Source of the DNA: Parafilimonas terrae
GTDB lineage: Bacteria > Bacteroidota > Bacteroidia > Chitinophagales > Chitinophagaceae
Assembly (NCBI RefSeq): GCF_900115755.1
Contig: NZ_FOXQ01000016.1
Location: 1 to 64,000, forward strand
Length of the DNA: 64,000 nucleotides
Direction: 5' to 3'
How positions within the stretch are numbered: position 1 is the first letter of the stretch; the number at the start of each line of letters is the position of its first letter. The position numbers were made by a program, and so were the translations under genes. Below the pieces are notes generated by a model. That model did not search any database, was not told where the DNA came from, and saw only the letters and a list, made by a program, of their open reading frames with translations. This document shows, in pieces, positions 36,785 to 46,537 of this stretch.

Positions 36785-38437
36785 TTAGAAATCGTGGTAA
36801 AGATTGTAAAGACTGGTTTTAATACCAAAAGAAAAATAAAATTCAGACTGGTTTACAATGGAAGACTTCCTGCTGCGGTAGGCTATACTCGCCTGTACCC
36901 CCAGCCTGTTTGCGGGGTTTATAAGATAGCCTGCAATAAGCTGGTTGTAAGAATATTTTGTTTTAATGCCCTGGCCTGTTTTAGTGCCAAATTGCGGAAT
37001 GCCTTCTTCGCCTCCCCATAAATCTTCGCCATTATTATAAGGAACGCCGGGGTTTTCTCCACGTACTGTATAAAGATTCTCAAGTGAACCATACCAGCGT
37101 TTATTGGAATAATTAAACAGCGAAATAACTTCGTTATAGTTGGCCGCAAAAGGTGTGGTAAGCGATTGATAAAAATGCGTGTAGTTTAGGCTGATATTGT
37201 TGCCTACCCCATGACCGTAAATATAAGGGCGCACACTATTCCATTCCAGCCTGTGCGATAAACCCTGCACATTAAAAATGTCTTTATTCCACATACCTAA
37301 CTGGAAAGCATATTTATTGCCATAGAATTGAGAATGATTATCCAGCGATTTTTTTATAAATATATCATCCAAAGCCGCCTGGCCATAAACAAATCCTTTT
37401 TTATATATTTTATATTTCACATTAAGGCCCATCATCGCATTATCAGGTGAGCCAAGTGTAAACTCAACCGGCCTTGTAAAAATGATTGGGTTTAGATATT
37501 GCACATCAAAGCCCCTGTTGAAATTGGTATCTTTTGCAATCCAGGTTACTGCATCAAACAAACCTACCTGCAGTTTTTTTGTATTAAAGCCGAGGTAATG
37601 AATGGTGCTGTATTTAGGCTGCGGCCTTCCATCAACTTCATACCAGAAATTATTGGTATAATGATTATACAAAACATTATAGGTTAATTTCCATAACCGC
37701 GCCTGCAATCGCACATAAGGATAGTTGTTGGCATTGTCAGATAACAGCAAACTTCTGTAACCGTCACCAATAAAATTTTTACCATAGCCGCCGGCTATTA
37801 AAAGATATTTATTAGGTGTATAGGTTACATTGAAATTGAAATTGGTATAAGCAAACCTGTTGCCATTTGTAAGTTTAGCCGAGTTTTCTCCCGGGATAAT
37901 ATACCTGCCTGATGCAGGGTCAAACCGGTTATATTTTGCATAAATAATACTATCTAAGTATTGGGGATATTCATTCAGATTAGTAATTATGCCAAGATTG
38001 AATGACAGCTTTTTATTGAAAGTGGCCTGCATGTTTATACCGGCGCCAAAATTTACCAATACACCATCTTTTTCATTTGATTTACCCAGGCCTGCATCAA
38101 GATATGGATCGAGCGTAAAAACGCTGTTGGGGCCAACTGCCCTTACCATATTCGTGTTCATCAGGTCGCCCTTTAAAGCTGATCCCAAACCGAAAACACT
38201 GTCTTGCAATGTTGATTTATGTATGATGTTCAACCGCTCGAGTTCCAGCCAGTTTTGAGAGCGAAAACCGGTGAAAACAGAAGAGTCGGCATCTATCAAT
38301 AATTCATTTAACCTGTTTTGAACGTTTTGATTCAAGGGTATTTGCTGTGCATGCAGTAAACTGCCAGTGCCCAAAAAAGCGAAAAAGCATATTGATAAAT
38401 ACCGCAGTTTTTTCAAAGCATTGTATTTAAAAATCAT
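36785..38437 (-). CDS. Wzi/RemB-like outer-membrane barrel protein
   Basis: A 550-residue exported protein from ATG at 38437, which overlaps the upstream gene by 11 bp; a longer start at 38470 is possible. A signal peptide ends near LLHAQ (about 30). The core block GGYGKNFIGDGYRSLLLSD (about 230-248) is shared with the next gene upstream, and repeated amphipathic strands suggest an outer-membrane barrel ending in LYNLYHDF. Related Bacteroidota proteins are annotated as gliding protein RemB or capsule-assembly Wzi-like. The adjacent polysaccharide genes fit a role in surface polysaccharide. Confidence 0.65.
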   Translation of the reverse strand: MIFKYNALKKLRYLSICFFAFLGTGSLLHAQQIPLNQNVQNRLNELLIDADSSVFTGFRSQNWLELERLNIIHKSTLQDSVFGLGSALKGDLMNTNMVRAVGPNSVFTLDPYLDAGLGKSNEKDGVLVNFGAGINMQATFNKKLSFNLGIITNLNEYPQYLDSIIYAKYNRFDPASGRYIIPGENSAKLTNGNRFAYTNFNFNVTYTPNKYLLIAGGYGKNFIGDGYRSLLLSDNANNYPYVRLQARLWKLTYNVLYNHYTNNFWYEVDGRPQPKYSTIHYLGFNTKKLQVGLFDAVTWIAKDTNFNRGFDVQYLNPIIFTRPVEFTLGSPDNAMMGLNVKYKIYKKGFVYGQAALDDIFIKKSLDNHSQFYGNKYAFQLGMWNKDIFNVQGLSHRLEWNSVRPYIYGHGVGNNISLNYTHFYQSLTTPFAANYNEVISLFNYSNKRWYGSLENLYTVRGENPGVPYNNGEDLWGGEEGIPQFGTKTGQGIKTKYSYNQLIAGYLINPANRLGVQASIAYRSRKSSIVNQSEFYFSFGIKTSLYNLYHDF

Positions 38438-40010
38438 AAATAAGCTTGCGGAAAGTAAAACGAACGCCAAAATAAAAATACAGGTCTTTGTAATTGCTTA
38501 ATTTATTGGATTCCTTCCTGTAAACAGCGCCGGTTTCTAATCTCAGGTTCGTTTTTTTGTTTAAAATATAAGCCAGCCTAACATCGCCATAGAAGAGCTT
38601 TGTGTTTAAGCCCTGGCCTGTTTTAACGTTGCCGCTTGTTGTATGCGTGTCAAGCGGCTTAAAAATATCGCGGCCATAGTTAACTAAAGCTGATGAATCG
38701 TTGCCGTAACGGGCCACCATAGTTTCCACCCTTGCATACCATCTGTTATAAGTATAATCAGCCACCAAAAGGCCTTCCTTAAAATTGGCGCCAAGCGGAT
38801 GGGCGAGTGACTGACCATTATGAATGTAGGCTGTGGTAATTGTGTCCGATGCATAGCTGTATGGCCTTACCGTATTAAATTCAAGTTGCGCATTTAAATT
38901 ATCTACCTTAAACAGGTTGCCTGCACGAACGCCTATTTGAAAACCGTTTCGTTTTTCCCAGTCTTCACTGCCGCTTTTATCCAGCATAAATTGCGCATAA
39001 GCTGTAACGGTGGGCACGATTGTATATTTTACATTCAAACCATAGATGTCATTATTTTTTAAGCCTGAAGGCGATTCAGATGCATGGGCGAAAATGATGG
39101 GGCTAAAATGTGTTAAGCCCAAGTTAGTTTCGCGATCTGCATTTTCCATTGAAGAAACCACCGCATTAAAAATGCCGATATTTAAATTTTTGGTGGCATG
39201 CCAGTCGAGCAGATAAGTCTGGCCCCATTTGCGCGGAAACCCGGCGGCATAAATACTGTTATCTCTTTCAACCATATATTCTGAATACATCACAGAATAT
39301 TGAAAATTGCCAAAGGTTAAAGCCGTGCGGAAATAAGGATAACTAATATTATAATCGCTGAGCAATAAAGAGCGATAGCCATCGCCTATAAAATTTCTTC
39401 CATAACCAAGATCAAAGAGAACGTGTTTGCTGGGCGTGTAAATAAGTTTTGCAGATGAATAACTGAAATCAAAACCCTTATCATTGAACCCTTTGTAGCG
39501 GTTTTCAAACGGTACCACCCGGTTTTTTCTTATGAAGCTATCTACGTAGCCCGGAAAGTTAGCCTGGTTTTCATACAGCTCCGTCTGGAAATAAAATTTA
39601 TCGCCAACATTCCCGTTTAATTGAAAGCCCCTTGTATTGGTATAAATAAATCCTGATTTGTCGGAATTATTAGTTGACGTTGGGATTTTACGATGGGTTG
39701 AGCCTGCAAATTCATCAAAAATTATATCGCCGAAAATATTAAAATCAGGCTGCTGTACCTGCAGTAAATGCTCTTCAAAAAATTTACGGTAAAGCCAGGT
39801 TTGATTACTTTTTTGATAAGTTGAATCTGTGTAAAGAACCGGTTTCCATGCGGTATGCGCAAAAGTGTCGGTATTGTATAAAACAGATTGCTGGTTAAAA
39901 TCATTGGTAACACGCAAAACCGGCGCCTGGGCGTTTAGGTTTAAAGCAGATAAAAGCAAAATAAGGCAGAATAAAAGTAACAGCTTGTTAGCATTTTGTG
40001 TGTTGCTCAT
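38427..40010 (-). CDS. Wzi/RemB-like outer-membrane barrel protein
   Basis: A 527-residue paralogue of the following gene, sharing GYGRNFIGDGYRSLLLSD (about 200-217), LNVKYTIVPTVTAYAQFMLD-like strands and an aromatic C-terminus KLIYDF. Signal peptide at about 1-28 (LLLLFCLILLLSALNLNAQA). The two genes overlap by 11 bp and would be translated together, suggesting paired or heteromeric action. Its function is inferred from the neighbouring polysaccharide genes and from weak family resemblance. Confidence 0.65.
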   Translation of the reverse strand: MSNTQNANKLLLLFCLILLLSALNLNAQAPVLRVTNDFNQQSVLYNTDTFAHTAWKPVLYTDSTYQKSNQTWLYRKFFEEHLLQVQQPDFNIFGDIIFDEFAGSTHRKIPTSTNNSDKSGFIYTNTRGFQLNGNVGDKFYFQTELYENQANFPGYVDSFIRKNRVVPFENRYKGFNDKGFDFSYSSAKLIYTPSKHVLFDLGYGRNFIGDGYRSLLLSDYNISYPYFRTALTFGNFQYSVMYSEYMVERDNSIYAAGFPRKWGQTYLLDWHATKNLNIGIFNAVVSSMENADRETNLGLTHFSPIIFAHASESPSGLKNNDIYGLNVKYTIVPTVTAYAQFMLDKSGSEDWEKRNGFQIGVRAGNLFKVDNLNAQLEFNTVRPYSYASDTITTAYIHNGQSLAHPLGANFKEGLLVADYTYNRWYARVETMVARYGNDSSALVNYGRDIFKPLDTHTTSGNVKTGQGLNTKLFYGDVRLAYILNKKTNLRLETGAVYRKESNKLSNYKDLYFYFGVRFTFRKLIYDF

Positions 40011-40085
40011 TCAGGAGGCTGATTTGCTGAAGCGGTAAAAGTACTTATAAAAATGATAAGTACTTAAACGGGATTTCCTGCTGAA

Positions 40086-41369
40086 TTATTTTGCCAGGGA
40101 TAATTGTAATTCAGGAATGAGTAGGTTAACAGCTAAAACTTCAGTTACATATTGTTGCATTATTTTATCAAGACAGAGATGCTTTTCTGCATAGCTTCTT
40201 GCGTTTATTTGCAGCGTATTATCATTTGTTGCAAGTGCTTTTTCAAAGCATTTCTTTAATTCCGTTATATCTTCAGGCAAGCATACAAGGCCAAGATTAT
40301 TATTCACAACTGTATTATACAAAGCCGAGCCTTTTTCTGCAGTTACTGCAACAAGCCCGCCAACAGAACAAATATTGCCAAGCTTTGACGGCATAACAAG
40401 ATTGGCTACACCGGCCTTTTGTATAATAAGATGCACATCTGCCGTGTTTAAAAATTCGTTCAGTTTTTCTTCCGGCTGCAGCGGCAGAAAGCGTATATTG
40501 TCCAGCTTCATTTCAGCAGCTTTTTGTTCCAGCTCCATTTTATAGGGGCCGGTGCCGCAAATAATAAATTGGGCCTGCTTTTGTTCCTGCTTAAACTTCT
40601 CTGCAACCCATAATACATTTTCGAGCCCTTGTTTTTCACCAATAGCCCCTGAATATAAAATAACCGGTGTATAAGGCTTTAAGCCGAAGGATTCCTTTAA
40701 GGCTTCATTATTTTTTATGCGATAGAAATGGTTTGTATTGGTCCAGTTAGGAAACAGGTATATTTTTTTATCTGTTTTTGTTTGTGCTTTTTCCTGAATG
40801 CCTTTTGATATAGTACTTATCCTGTCGGCTTTCCTTAAAATGAAACTTTCAATTTTAAACAATATGCCAAGCAGCATTTTAGAAGAAATCATATTCAGTT
40901 CTTTTGCAGCATCCACCTGCAAGTCCTGTATATGGTATAAAAATTTCGCTTTTGATATAGATTTATAAAAAGCAGCGGCTACGCCTAATGGCAATGGCGG
41001 CGCAACCGTCATTACGTAATCAAACTTTTTGCCGGTAAGGCTGATAAGTTTAAAAATGACGGAAATAAAAAATGTAAAATCAAACAACATTCTTTTTGCA
41101 CCGGTGGGGTTTGCCGGCGTGTAATGCGGGCAGCGGTAAACCATTATTTTATTATTACCCGCTGTAATTTTTACTTCCCTGGTAAATCTTTTACTGCGCT
41201 TATTATACGGCGGCTGCACTTTCCAATAAGGATAATACGGATAGGTAGAAATTACGGTGCATTCAAACCCGTTATCGGCTAACCAGTCTATCATTTCGCT
41301 GTTATAACGGCCAATGCCTGTAGGTTCAGGGTAATAGTTCCCTGCAATGAGCAGTAGTTTTGAGTTCAT
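40086..41369 (-). CDS. Glycosyltransferase family 4, WcaI-like
   Basis: A 427-residue GT-B fold glycosyltransferase from ATG at 41369 (MNSKLLLIAGNYYPEPTGIG), typical of the WcaI group in colanic-acid-like polysaccharide synthesis. The N-terminal domain has YPYYPYWKVQPPYNKRSK. The C-terminal donor-binding domain has VILYSGAIGEKQGLENVLWV (about 232-251) and IICGTGPYKMELEQ. It has no signal peptide and works at the inner face of the membrane. It lies in the same direction as the sugar-phosphate transferase gene 200 bp upstream. Confidence 0.85.
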   Translation of the reverse strand: MNSKLLLIAGNYYPEPTGIGRYNSEMIDWLADNGFECTVISTYPYYPYWKVQPPYNKRSKRFTREVKITAGNNKIMVYRCPHYTPANPTGAKRMLFDFTFFISVIFKLISLTGKKFDYVMTVAPPLPLGVAAAFYKSISKAKFLYHIQDLQVDAAKELNMISSKMLLGILFKIESFILRKADRISTISKGIQEKAQTKTDKKIYLFPNWTNTNHFYRIKNNEALKESFGLKPYTPVILYSGAIGEKQGLENVLWVAEKFKQEQKQAQFIICGTGPYKMELEQKAAEMKLDNIRFLPLQPEEKLNEFLNTADVHLIIQKAGVANLVMPSKLGNICSVGGLVAVTAEKGSALYNTVVNNNLGLVCLPEDITELKKCFEKALATNDNTLQINARSYAEKHLCLDKIMQQYVTEVLAVNLLIPELQLSLAK

Positions 41370-41566
41370 GTGGATAAGCAATCTTTTATAGCAAGCAAGG
41401 GCTTTGTTGAAATCGTTGTGTTTGCTGTAATTTCTTTAGCCGGTTTTTGCTATTGGGTACGAATACAAATGAATAAAAAGTTTTTAAAAATTTATAAGGT
41501 TGTATAAAAATTATTAGTGTATTAAATATATTTTCCCGGCAACGATAAAAGCTTTTGGAAAGCATT

Positions 41567-42904
41567 TTAATAAGCCATTTTATCTCCTCTTAAAATAGCA
41601 ATAAATGTAAGGATCATAATTTTAATATCAAGCAAAAGGCTCCAGTTTTCCATATACCATATATCATGTGCAACACGCTGTTCCATGAATTGTATATTTT
41701 TTATTTCGCCCCTGAATCCATTCACCTGCGCCCAGCCCGTTAAGCCGGGTTTTAAATAAAGCCTTACCATGTAATGATTTACTGCGTTGCTGTATTGTTC
41801 GGTGTGATAAAGCATGTGCGGCCTGGGCCCCGCAATGCTCATATCGCCCATAAATACATTTAAAAATTGAGGGAATTCATCAAGGCTTGTTTTTCTTAAA
41901 AACCTGCCGACCCTTGTTATCCTGCTGTCTTCTTTAGCGGCCTGGCAGGTATTGGAAACTTCATTTATATGCATGCTCCTGAACTTGAGGCATGTAAAAG
42001 GATTATTATCCCGTCCCGACCGGACCTGTGCAAAAAAAACAGGCCCTTTGCTGTCAAGTTTAATTAACAGGCTTACCAGCGGTATAAGCCATGAAAGCAC
42101 AAAAACAATAACAATGGCACTCACCAGTAAATCAAAGGTTCGCTTAAGCAGCCGTTTATAAAAAGATTTCAGAGGCTCTTTATATTGTTCCAATACAGGC
42201 ATCCCGCCCAAGTGGTTAACATGATAAACGCCTGTTTCAAAATTTTTATCAGGTGCAATAAAATTAACCCTGATGCAATATTTCTCGGCTTCCCTGGTTA
42301 AAGCGGCAATAGGAACGTGCTCTTCATGCTGCATGGAAACATACAGGGCCCTTATGCGGTTTTTCCTGGCAAAGCTTATGTACTCTGATAAAAGTTCGCC
42401 TTTACCGCTTTCATTTTTGGTGTTATGCTCCGAATGCCCGGGCATGTTATGATAAAGGCTTAGTTTTAATTTTTTAGCAAATTCACGGGCTTTATCATCA
42501 TAACCTATTACTGCAATACGCCGGTTTCCGTTTAATATTTTTTGTTTGAAAAAGGTAATGGAAGCAGCGTGCGCATAAATTACCAAAGCGACTAAAGCGT
42601 AAATTAATGCCAGTATAAAAAAAGCTATAACAGGAAGATTAAAATATAACGATAATAAAGTGGTAAGCAGGTACATGCTGCAGATGAATAACATCAGCAA
42701 TTTTTTTCTTTGCGTAAATAGCTTTCTATTGCCTTGTTGTATAATCTTAAGCAGGTTAAAGTTTATTATAATAAAAGCTGCGTTTATAAGGCAGATGGCT
42801 ATTTTAATATAAACAGCAATAGAAGCATCACTTATAAAGAATAGGGATACAGCAAGCAACGCGTTTAAGCAAGCAATTCTATAAAAAGTAAGTTGCTTAT
42901 ACAT
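41567..42904 (-). CDS. Undecaprenyl-phosphate sugar phosphotransferase (WcaJ-like)
   Basis: This 445-residue membrane enzyme starts polysaccharide synthesis by moving a sugar phosphate to the lipid carrier. Four transmembrane helices fill about 8-115, followed by a Rossmann-like CoA-binding region (RRIAVIGYDDKAREFAKKL). A fifth membrane segment lies at about 255-278, before the bacterial sugar transferase domain. That domain shows CLKFRSMH, RVGRFLRKTSLDEFPQFLNV and GPRPHM, then LKPGLTGWAQVNGFRGE. It is complete. It probably acts with the WcaI-like transferase and the barrel pair. Confidence 0.9.
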   Translation of the reverse strand: MYKQLTFYRIACLNALLAVSLFFISDASIAVYIKIAICLINAAFIIINFNLLKIIQQGNRKLFTQRKKLLMLFICSMYLLTTLLSLYFNLPVIAFFILALIYALVALVIYAHAASITFFKQKILNGNRRIAVIGYDDKAREFAKKLKLSLYHNMPGHSEHNTKNESGKGELLSEYISFARKNRIRALYVSMQHEEHVPIAALTREAEKYCIRVNFIAPDKNFETGVYHVNHLGGMPVLEQYKEPLKSFYKRLLKRTFDLLVSAIVIVFVLSWLIPLVSLLIKLDSKGPVFFAQVRSGRDNNPFTCLKFRSMHINEVSNTCQAAKEDSRITRVGRFLRKTSLDEFPQFLNVFMGDMSIAGPRPHMLYHTEQYSNAVNHYMVRLYLKPGLTGWAQVNGFRGEIKNIQFMEQRVAHDIWYMENWSLLLDIKIMILTFIAILRGDKMAY

Positions 42905-43149
42905 ATAGCATTGTATAGCAGCAATAAGTAAGGTTATTTTTTGATAATTGGTCCTGAGCTTATTGACGCCGTGTTAATATAAGACGAGAAAAATGATCAA
43001 ACGTTCCCTTTGCTTATTAAAAATTGATATTTAAAGCGGGGAATTATTTAAAACATGCTTGTTTAAATAAATTCAACTGTATATTTAAGCCATCATTAAA
43101 TGTATTGCCTGCAATTGTAAATAAGCTTCAAATGCTTGCTGCACTTAAG

Positions 43150-43181
43150 TTTGAAACCAATAATTGTGTGTAATACTTTTT
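43150..43181 (+). promoter_or_regulatory. Candidate promoter for Gfo/Idh/MocA gene
   Basis: The -33 box TTTG (43150-43153) and TACTTTTT (43174-43181, one mismatch to TAnnTTTG) are 20 bp apart, the spacing expected in Bacteroidota. The ATG follows 30 bp later. The rest of the 307-bp divergent gap (42905-43211) shows no gene. Confidence 0.5.
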
Positions 43182-43211
43182 TTCATAACCTGATGTAACA
43201 AATACAAAAAC

Positions 43212-44522
43212 ATGAAACGCAGGCATTTCCTTCAATCATCATCAATGTACCTTGCTGGCGCTGCATTGATTCCAACAACATTGTCAGCAGCCACAAAAAA
43301 AGTTTCAGCAGCCGATAAAATCCGTGTGGGCGCCATAGGCATAAATGGTATGGGCTGGGCCGACCTCACCACCATGATCAAACATCCTGAAGCAGAATGC
43401 ATCGCTTTATGTGATGTTGATAAGAATGTATTGGATAAACGTGTTGCTGAGCTGAAAGCAAAAAACATAAACGTAACGGCTTACAGCGATTACAGGAAGT
43501 TATTGGAGAATAAAGATATAGATGCAGTCATTATCGGCACGCCCGATCACTGGCATTGCAAAATAATGATAGATGCCTGTGCAGCAGGCAAAGATGTTTA
43601 TTGTGAAAAACCGGTTGGCAATTCAATAGTGGAATGTGCACGAATGATTGATGCCCAAAAAAAATATAACAGGGTAGTGCAGGTGGGCCAATGGCAGCGC
43701 AGCAATAAACATTATGCTGATGCCATGGAGTTTGTGCACTCAGGCAAGCTGGGCAATGTGCGCCTCGTAAAAGCCTGGGCTTACCAGGGTTGGATGAAAT
43801 CAATTCCTGTGCAGCCTGATGGCCCTGCGCCTGCCGGTGTTGATTATAATATGTGGCTTGGCCCTGCTGAAAAAAGGCCTTTTAACCCCAACCGTTTTCA
43901 TTTTAATTTTCGCTGGTACTGGGATTACGCCGGCGGCCTTATGACCGACTGGGGTGTGCACATGATTGACTATGCATTGCTTGGTTCAAAAGCAACTGTT
44001 CCAAAAAGCATAATGGCCAGCGGCGGCAAATTTGCTTATCCCGATGACGCCGAACAAACACCCGATACGCTTACTACGGTTTATGATTTTGGCAATTTTA
44101 ATATGCTCTGGGAACATGCCACCGGTATAAACGATGGGCCTTACCAGCGCGATCATGGTGTGGCTTTTATTGGCAACAATGGAACGCTGGTAGTTGACCG
44201 CGGCGGATGGGAAGTAATTCCTGAAGTAATAAATGGCAGCAATAAAATGGAAGCCGTTGCCCGCCAGCCAAAAGTTGATGACGGCCTTTTATTGCATACA
44301 CAGAATTTTTTAGATGTAATTAAATCACGCAAAACAGAAGACCTGCATTGCCCGGTACAGGCAGCGGCACATGTGGCAACGGTTTGCCAGATGGGCAATA
44401 TTGCTTTCAGGGTTGGCAAAAAAATTTACTGGGACGATGCAAAGAAAAACTTTACCGATAATGAGGCCAATGATTTGCTCCTTGCCAAATATCATAATGG
44501 ATATGAATTGCCAAAAGTGTAG
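43212..44522 (+). CDS. Gfo/Idh/MocA family oxidoreductase, exported
   Basis: A 436-residue NAD(P)-dependent sugar oxidoreductase. The N-terminus KRRHFLQSSSMYLAGAALIP looks like a twin-arginine-type signal, although the pair is RR preceded by K. The nucleotide-binding motif is VGAIGINGMG (about 39-48), and the conserved EKP appears in DVYCEKPVGNS (about 132-142). The C-terminal domain contains DWGVHMIDYALLG. Such exported members often oxidise C3 of a sugar. A 3-keto-glycoside hydrolase-type gene (DUF1080) follows 372 bp downstream on the same strand. Confidence 0.88.
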   Translation: MKRRHFLQSSSMYLAGAALIPTTLSAATKKVSAADKIRVGAIGINGMGWADLTTMIKHPEAECIALCDVDKNVLDKRVAELKAKNINVTAYSDYRKLLENKDIDAVIIGTPDHWHCKIMIDACAAGKDVYCEKPVGNSIVECARMIDAQKKYNRVVQVGQWQRSNKHYADAMEFVHSGKLGNVRLVKAWAYQGWMKSIPVQPDGPAPAGVDYNMWLGPAEKRPFNPNRFHFNFRWYWDYAGGLMTDWGVHMIDYALLGSKATVPKSIMASGGKFAYPDDAEQTPDTLTTVYDFGNFNMLWEHATGINDGPYQRDHGVAFIGNNGTLVVDRGGWEVIPEVINGSNKMEAVARQPKVDDGLLLHTQNFLDVIKSRKTEDLHCPVQAAAHVATVCQMGNIAFRVGKKIYWDDAKKNFTDNEANDLLLAKYHNGYELPKV

Positions 44523-44635
44523 TTTATATTACCGGCTGCAGTAATTAATTCAGCAGGGCTGTGTCATCAATAGGTTTTATACGGCAGCTATTATGTGAAA
44601 CGTGAATGTGAAGGGCGCATCATTGATAACGCAAA

Positions 44636-44731
44636 TTTGAATTTGAAACTGCAGATGCCATGAAAAGATGCAGATGACGGTAATGCGACGCAACCGTGTT
44701 TCATAGCATTAATTGGCTGGCAATAAAAATA
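44636..44731. repeat. Degenerate intergenic element, copy A
   Basis: Blocks TTTGAAACTGCAGATGCCAT, TGCAG, GCGACGCAAC and ATTGGCTGGCAATAAAAATA occur in the same order and orientation as in copy B at 51703-51800. TGCCA near the left and TGGCA near the right could pair and close a stem. Around 44580-44620 the sequence has GTGAAACGTGAAT-like words. The 372-bp gap otherwise holds no gene. Confidence 0.45.
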
Positions 44732-44860
44732 TCAAACAAATTCGAAAGAATTTTATCATAACTGTGTTGTATGTTGCAACACATAAAAACAAATATCCAG
44801 GAATGAAATAAGCCACGCTGTTATAACTATTAAGCTGCTGCAAATAAATTTATAGCGAAT

Positions 44861-44868
44861 TACATTTG
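44861..44868 (+). promoter_or_regulatory. Candidate -7 box for DUF1080 gene (TACATTTG)
   Basis: TACATTTG fits TAnnTTTG and lies 26 bp before the ATG of the next gene. A -33 TTTG at the right distance is not clear. Confidence 0.42.
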
Positions 44869-44894
44869 ACAAATAAAAAAATCAAAAATTACAA

Positions 44895-45713
44895 ATGAAT
44901 AAGAAAATCCTTTTAACCGCTGCTTGTTTTGTATGTATAATGATTGCTAATGCCCAGGTAGATTCCACTACTGAGATGACGGCGACGCTCCGCTATGTAG
45001 GCGATACAACGAAGCCGCAAGCCACAGAATTTTACAAGCCAGTTCCGCCGGTTGTGACACCGGGAAAAAATTATGGCGACGCTCCTTCTGACGCTATTGT
45101 TTTATTTGATGGTAAAAACCTTGATGCCTGGCACAGTGATAAAGACAGCACCAAACCTGCTGAATGGATTGTAAAAGACGGCGCATTTACCGTGAATAAA
45201 AAATCGGGCGGCATTATAACCAAGCAACGTTTTGAAGATTACCAGTTGCACATAGAATGGCGTATTCCAACAGATATACATGGCAGCGGGCAGGCACGCG
45301 GCAACAGTGGAATTTTTCTTGCCAATCTCAGCATGGGCGATGAAGGTTATGAGTTGCAGGTGCTGGATTGCTACAACAATAAAACCTACGTGAATGGCCA
45401 AACCGGCGCTATGTATAAGCAAGGAATTCCTTTGGCTAATGCCTGCAAAAAACCGGGCGAATGGCAAACGTATGATGTTATCTGGCATGCGCCACGTTTT
45501 GACGCATCCGGTAATTTAACCGATTCTGCGCATGTTACTGTTTTGCACAACGGCGTATTGCTGCAGGACAATTTTGCTTTACGCGGTGTTACAAGATATA
45601 TAGGCCTGCCTTATTATAAAGCGCATGGCCCTTCACCCATTAAATTACAGTCTCACGGCGATCCGAGCGAACCGATAAGCTTCAGGAATATCTGGTTAAG
45701 GCCGCTGAATTAG
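44895..45713 (+). CDS. DUF1080 (3-keto-disaccharide hydrolase-like) exported protein
   Basis: The protein has 272 residues with a signal peptide (about 1-20, ending IANAQ). The DUF1080 domain begins at about 68 with AIVLFDGKNLDAWHSDKDS and continues with YQLHIEWRIPTDIHGSGQAR, the Gly-rich NSGIFLA and LYKAHGPSPIKLQSHGDPSE-like C-terminal strands. It is a distant paralogue of 31514-32254. Its position after a Gfo/Idh/MocA oxidoreductase fits a path in which a disaccharide is oxidised at C3 and then cleaved. A terminator follows. Confidence 0.88.
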   Translation: MNKKILLTAACFVCIMIANAQVDSTTEMTATLRYVGDTTKPQATEFYKPVPPVVTPGKNYGDAPSDAIVLFDGKNLDAWHSDKDSTKPAEWIVKDGAFTVNKKSGGIITKQRFEDYQLHIEWRIPTDIHGSGQARGNSGIFLANLSMGDEGYELQVLDCYNNKTYVNGQTGAMYKQGIPLANACKKPGEWQTYDVIWHAPRFDASGNLTDSAHVTVLHNGVLLQDNFALRGVTRYIGLPYYKAHGPSPIKLQSHGDPSEPISFRNIWLRPLN

Positions 45714-45800
45714 TGAGTAGTGAATTGTGAGTGGTGAATATGGGTACGTGAAACGTGGATCGTAGAACGTGAATGAGGAAGGAAACTATTTCTTATAAAA

Positions 45801-45842
45801 ATAAAATCCCCGGTGTTTTGAAATGCCGGGGATTTTATTTTT
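45801..45842. terminator. Strong rho-independent terminator, 13-bp stem
   Basis: ATAAAATCCCCGG (45801-45813) pairs perfectly with CCGGGGATTTTAT (45826-45838), followed by TTTTTGG. It ends the DUF1080 transcript. The 88 bp before it hold GTGAGTGGTGAAT-like low-complexity words and no gene. Confidence 0.88.
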
Positions 45843-46003
45843 GGATATATTAGTTCGTGGCTCTTACCATCATGTCTTTATAAAAGAACCGGCTTCCCGC
45901 TCTTATTTAAAATACTGTTTTTATTTTCAACATTAAATGAATCGCTGGTTGGCTGGAGTGGGGAATATCAAATGGTGCAGCAGGTTTCTGTTTATGGACT
46001 AAA

Positions 46004-46462
46004 TCATATTTCTTTTAAATAATCATTGATTAACTTTAATTCAAAACCTCTTTGCTGCAAAAAGTCTTTTATTTTTCTCTTTTTAATGAAGATATTTTTC
46101 TCGCTTTTCAGGGTAGCCAATTTCTTGCCGGCAACAGTATTAAATGTTTTATTGTAATCAGTATTTGGTATTGAAGATAATGCTTTGCGAATGCAATAAT
46201 CGCTGATCCTTTTCTGCCTTAAAGCATACTTTATTTTTTCTTTCCCCCATTGCTTTATCCTGAATTTGCCACCTGCATAAGCTATGGCGAAACGTTCTTC
46301 ATTCAAATAATTTTCTTCTATAAGTTGCGTGAGCAATTGCTCAACTTCATTGCGGTGCAAGCCCAATGAGTATAATTTATCACGCGCTTCGCTGTGGCAT
46401 CTTTCCTGGTAAGCGCAATAATGTTTTGCTTTTTCCAGGGCAGATTGTAATGTATCGTTCAT
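46004..46462 (-). CDS. recX: Regulatory protein RecX
   Basis: A 152-residue helical protein from ATG at 46462 (MNDTLQSALEKAKHYCAYQE); an upstream in-frame ATG at 46486 is less likely. It shows RecX three-helix repeats: RCHSEARDKLYSLGL, LIEENYLNEERFAIAYAGGK (about 52-71) and IKQWGKEKIKYALRQKRIS. RecX binds RecA filaments and limits recombination. recA is not adjacent. Confidence 0.9.
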   Translation of the reverse strand: MNDTLQSALEKAKHYCAYQERCHSEARDKLYSLGLHRNEVEQLLTQLIEENYLNEERFAIAYAGGKFRIKQWGKEKIKYALRQKRISDYCIRKALSSIPNTDYNKTFNTVAGKKLATLKSEKNIFIKKRKIKDFLQQRGFELKLINDYLKEI

Positions 46463-46537
46463 TAAATGTTGAACTATTTTAAACAAGTGAATATAATATT
46501 TAAAATAAAAAATTAAGTTTGTTTTAAATCAACCATC

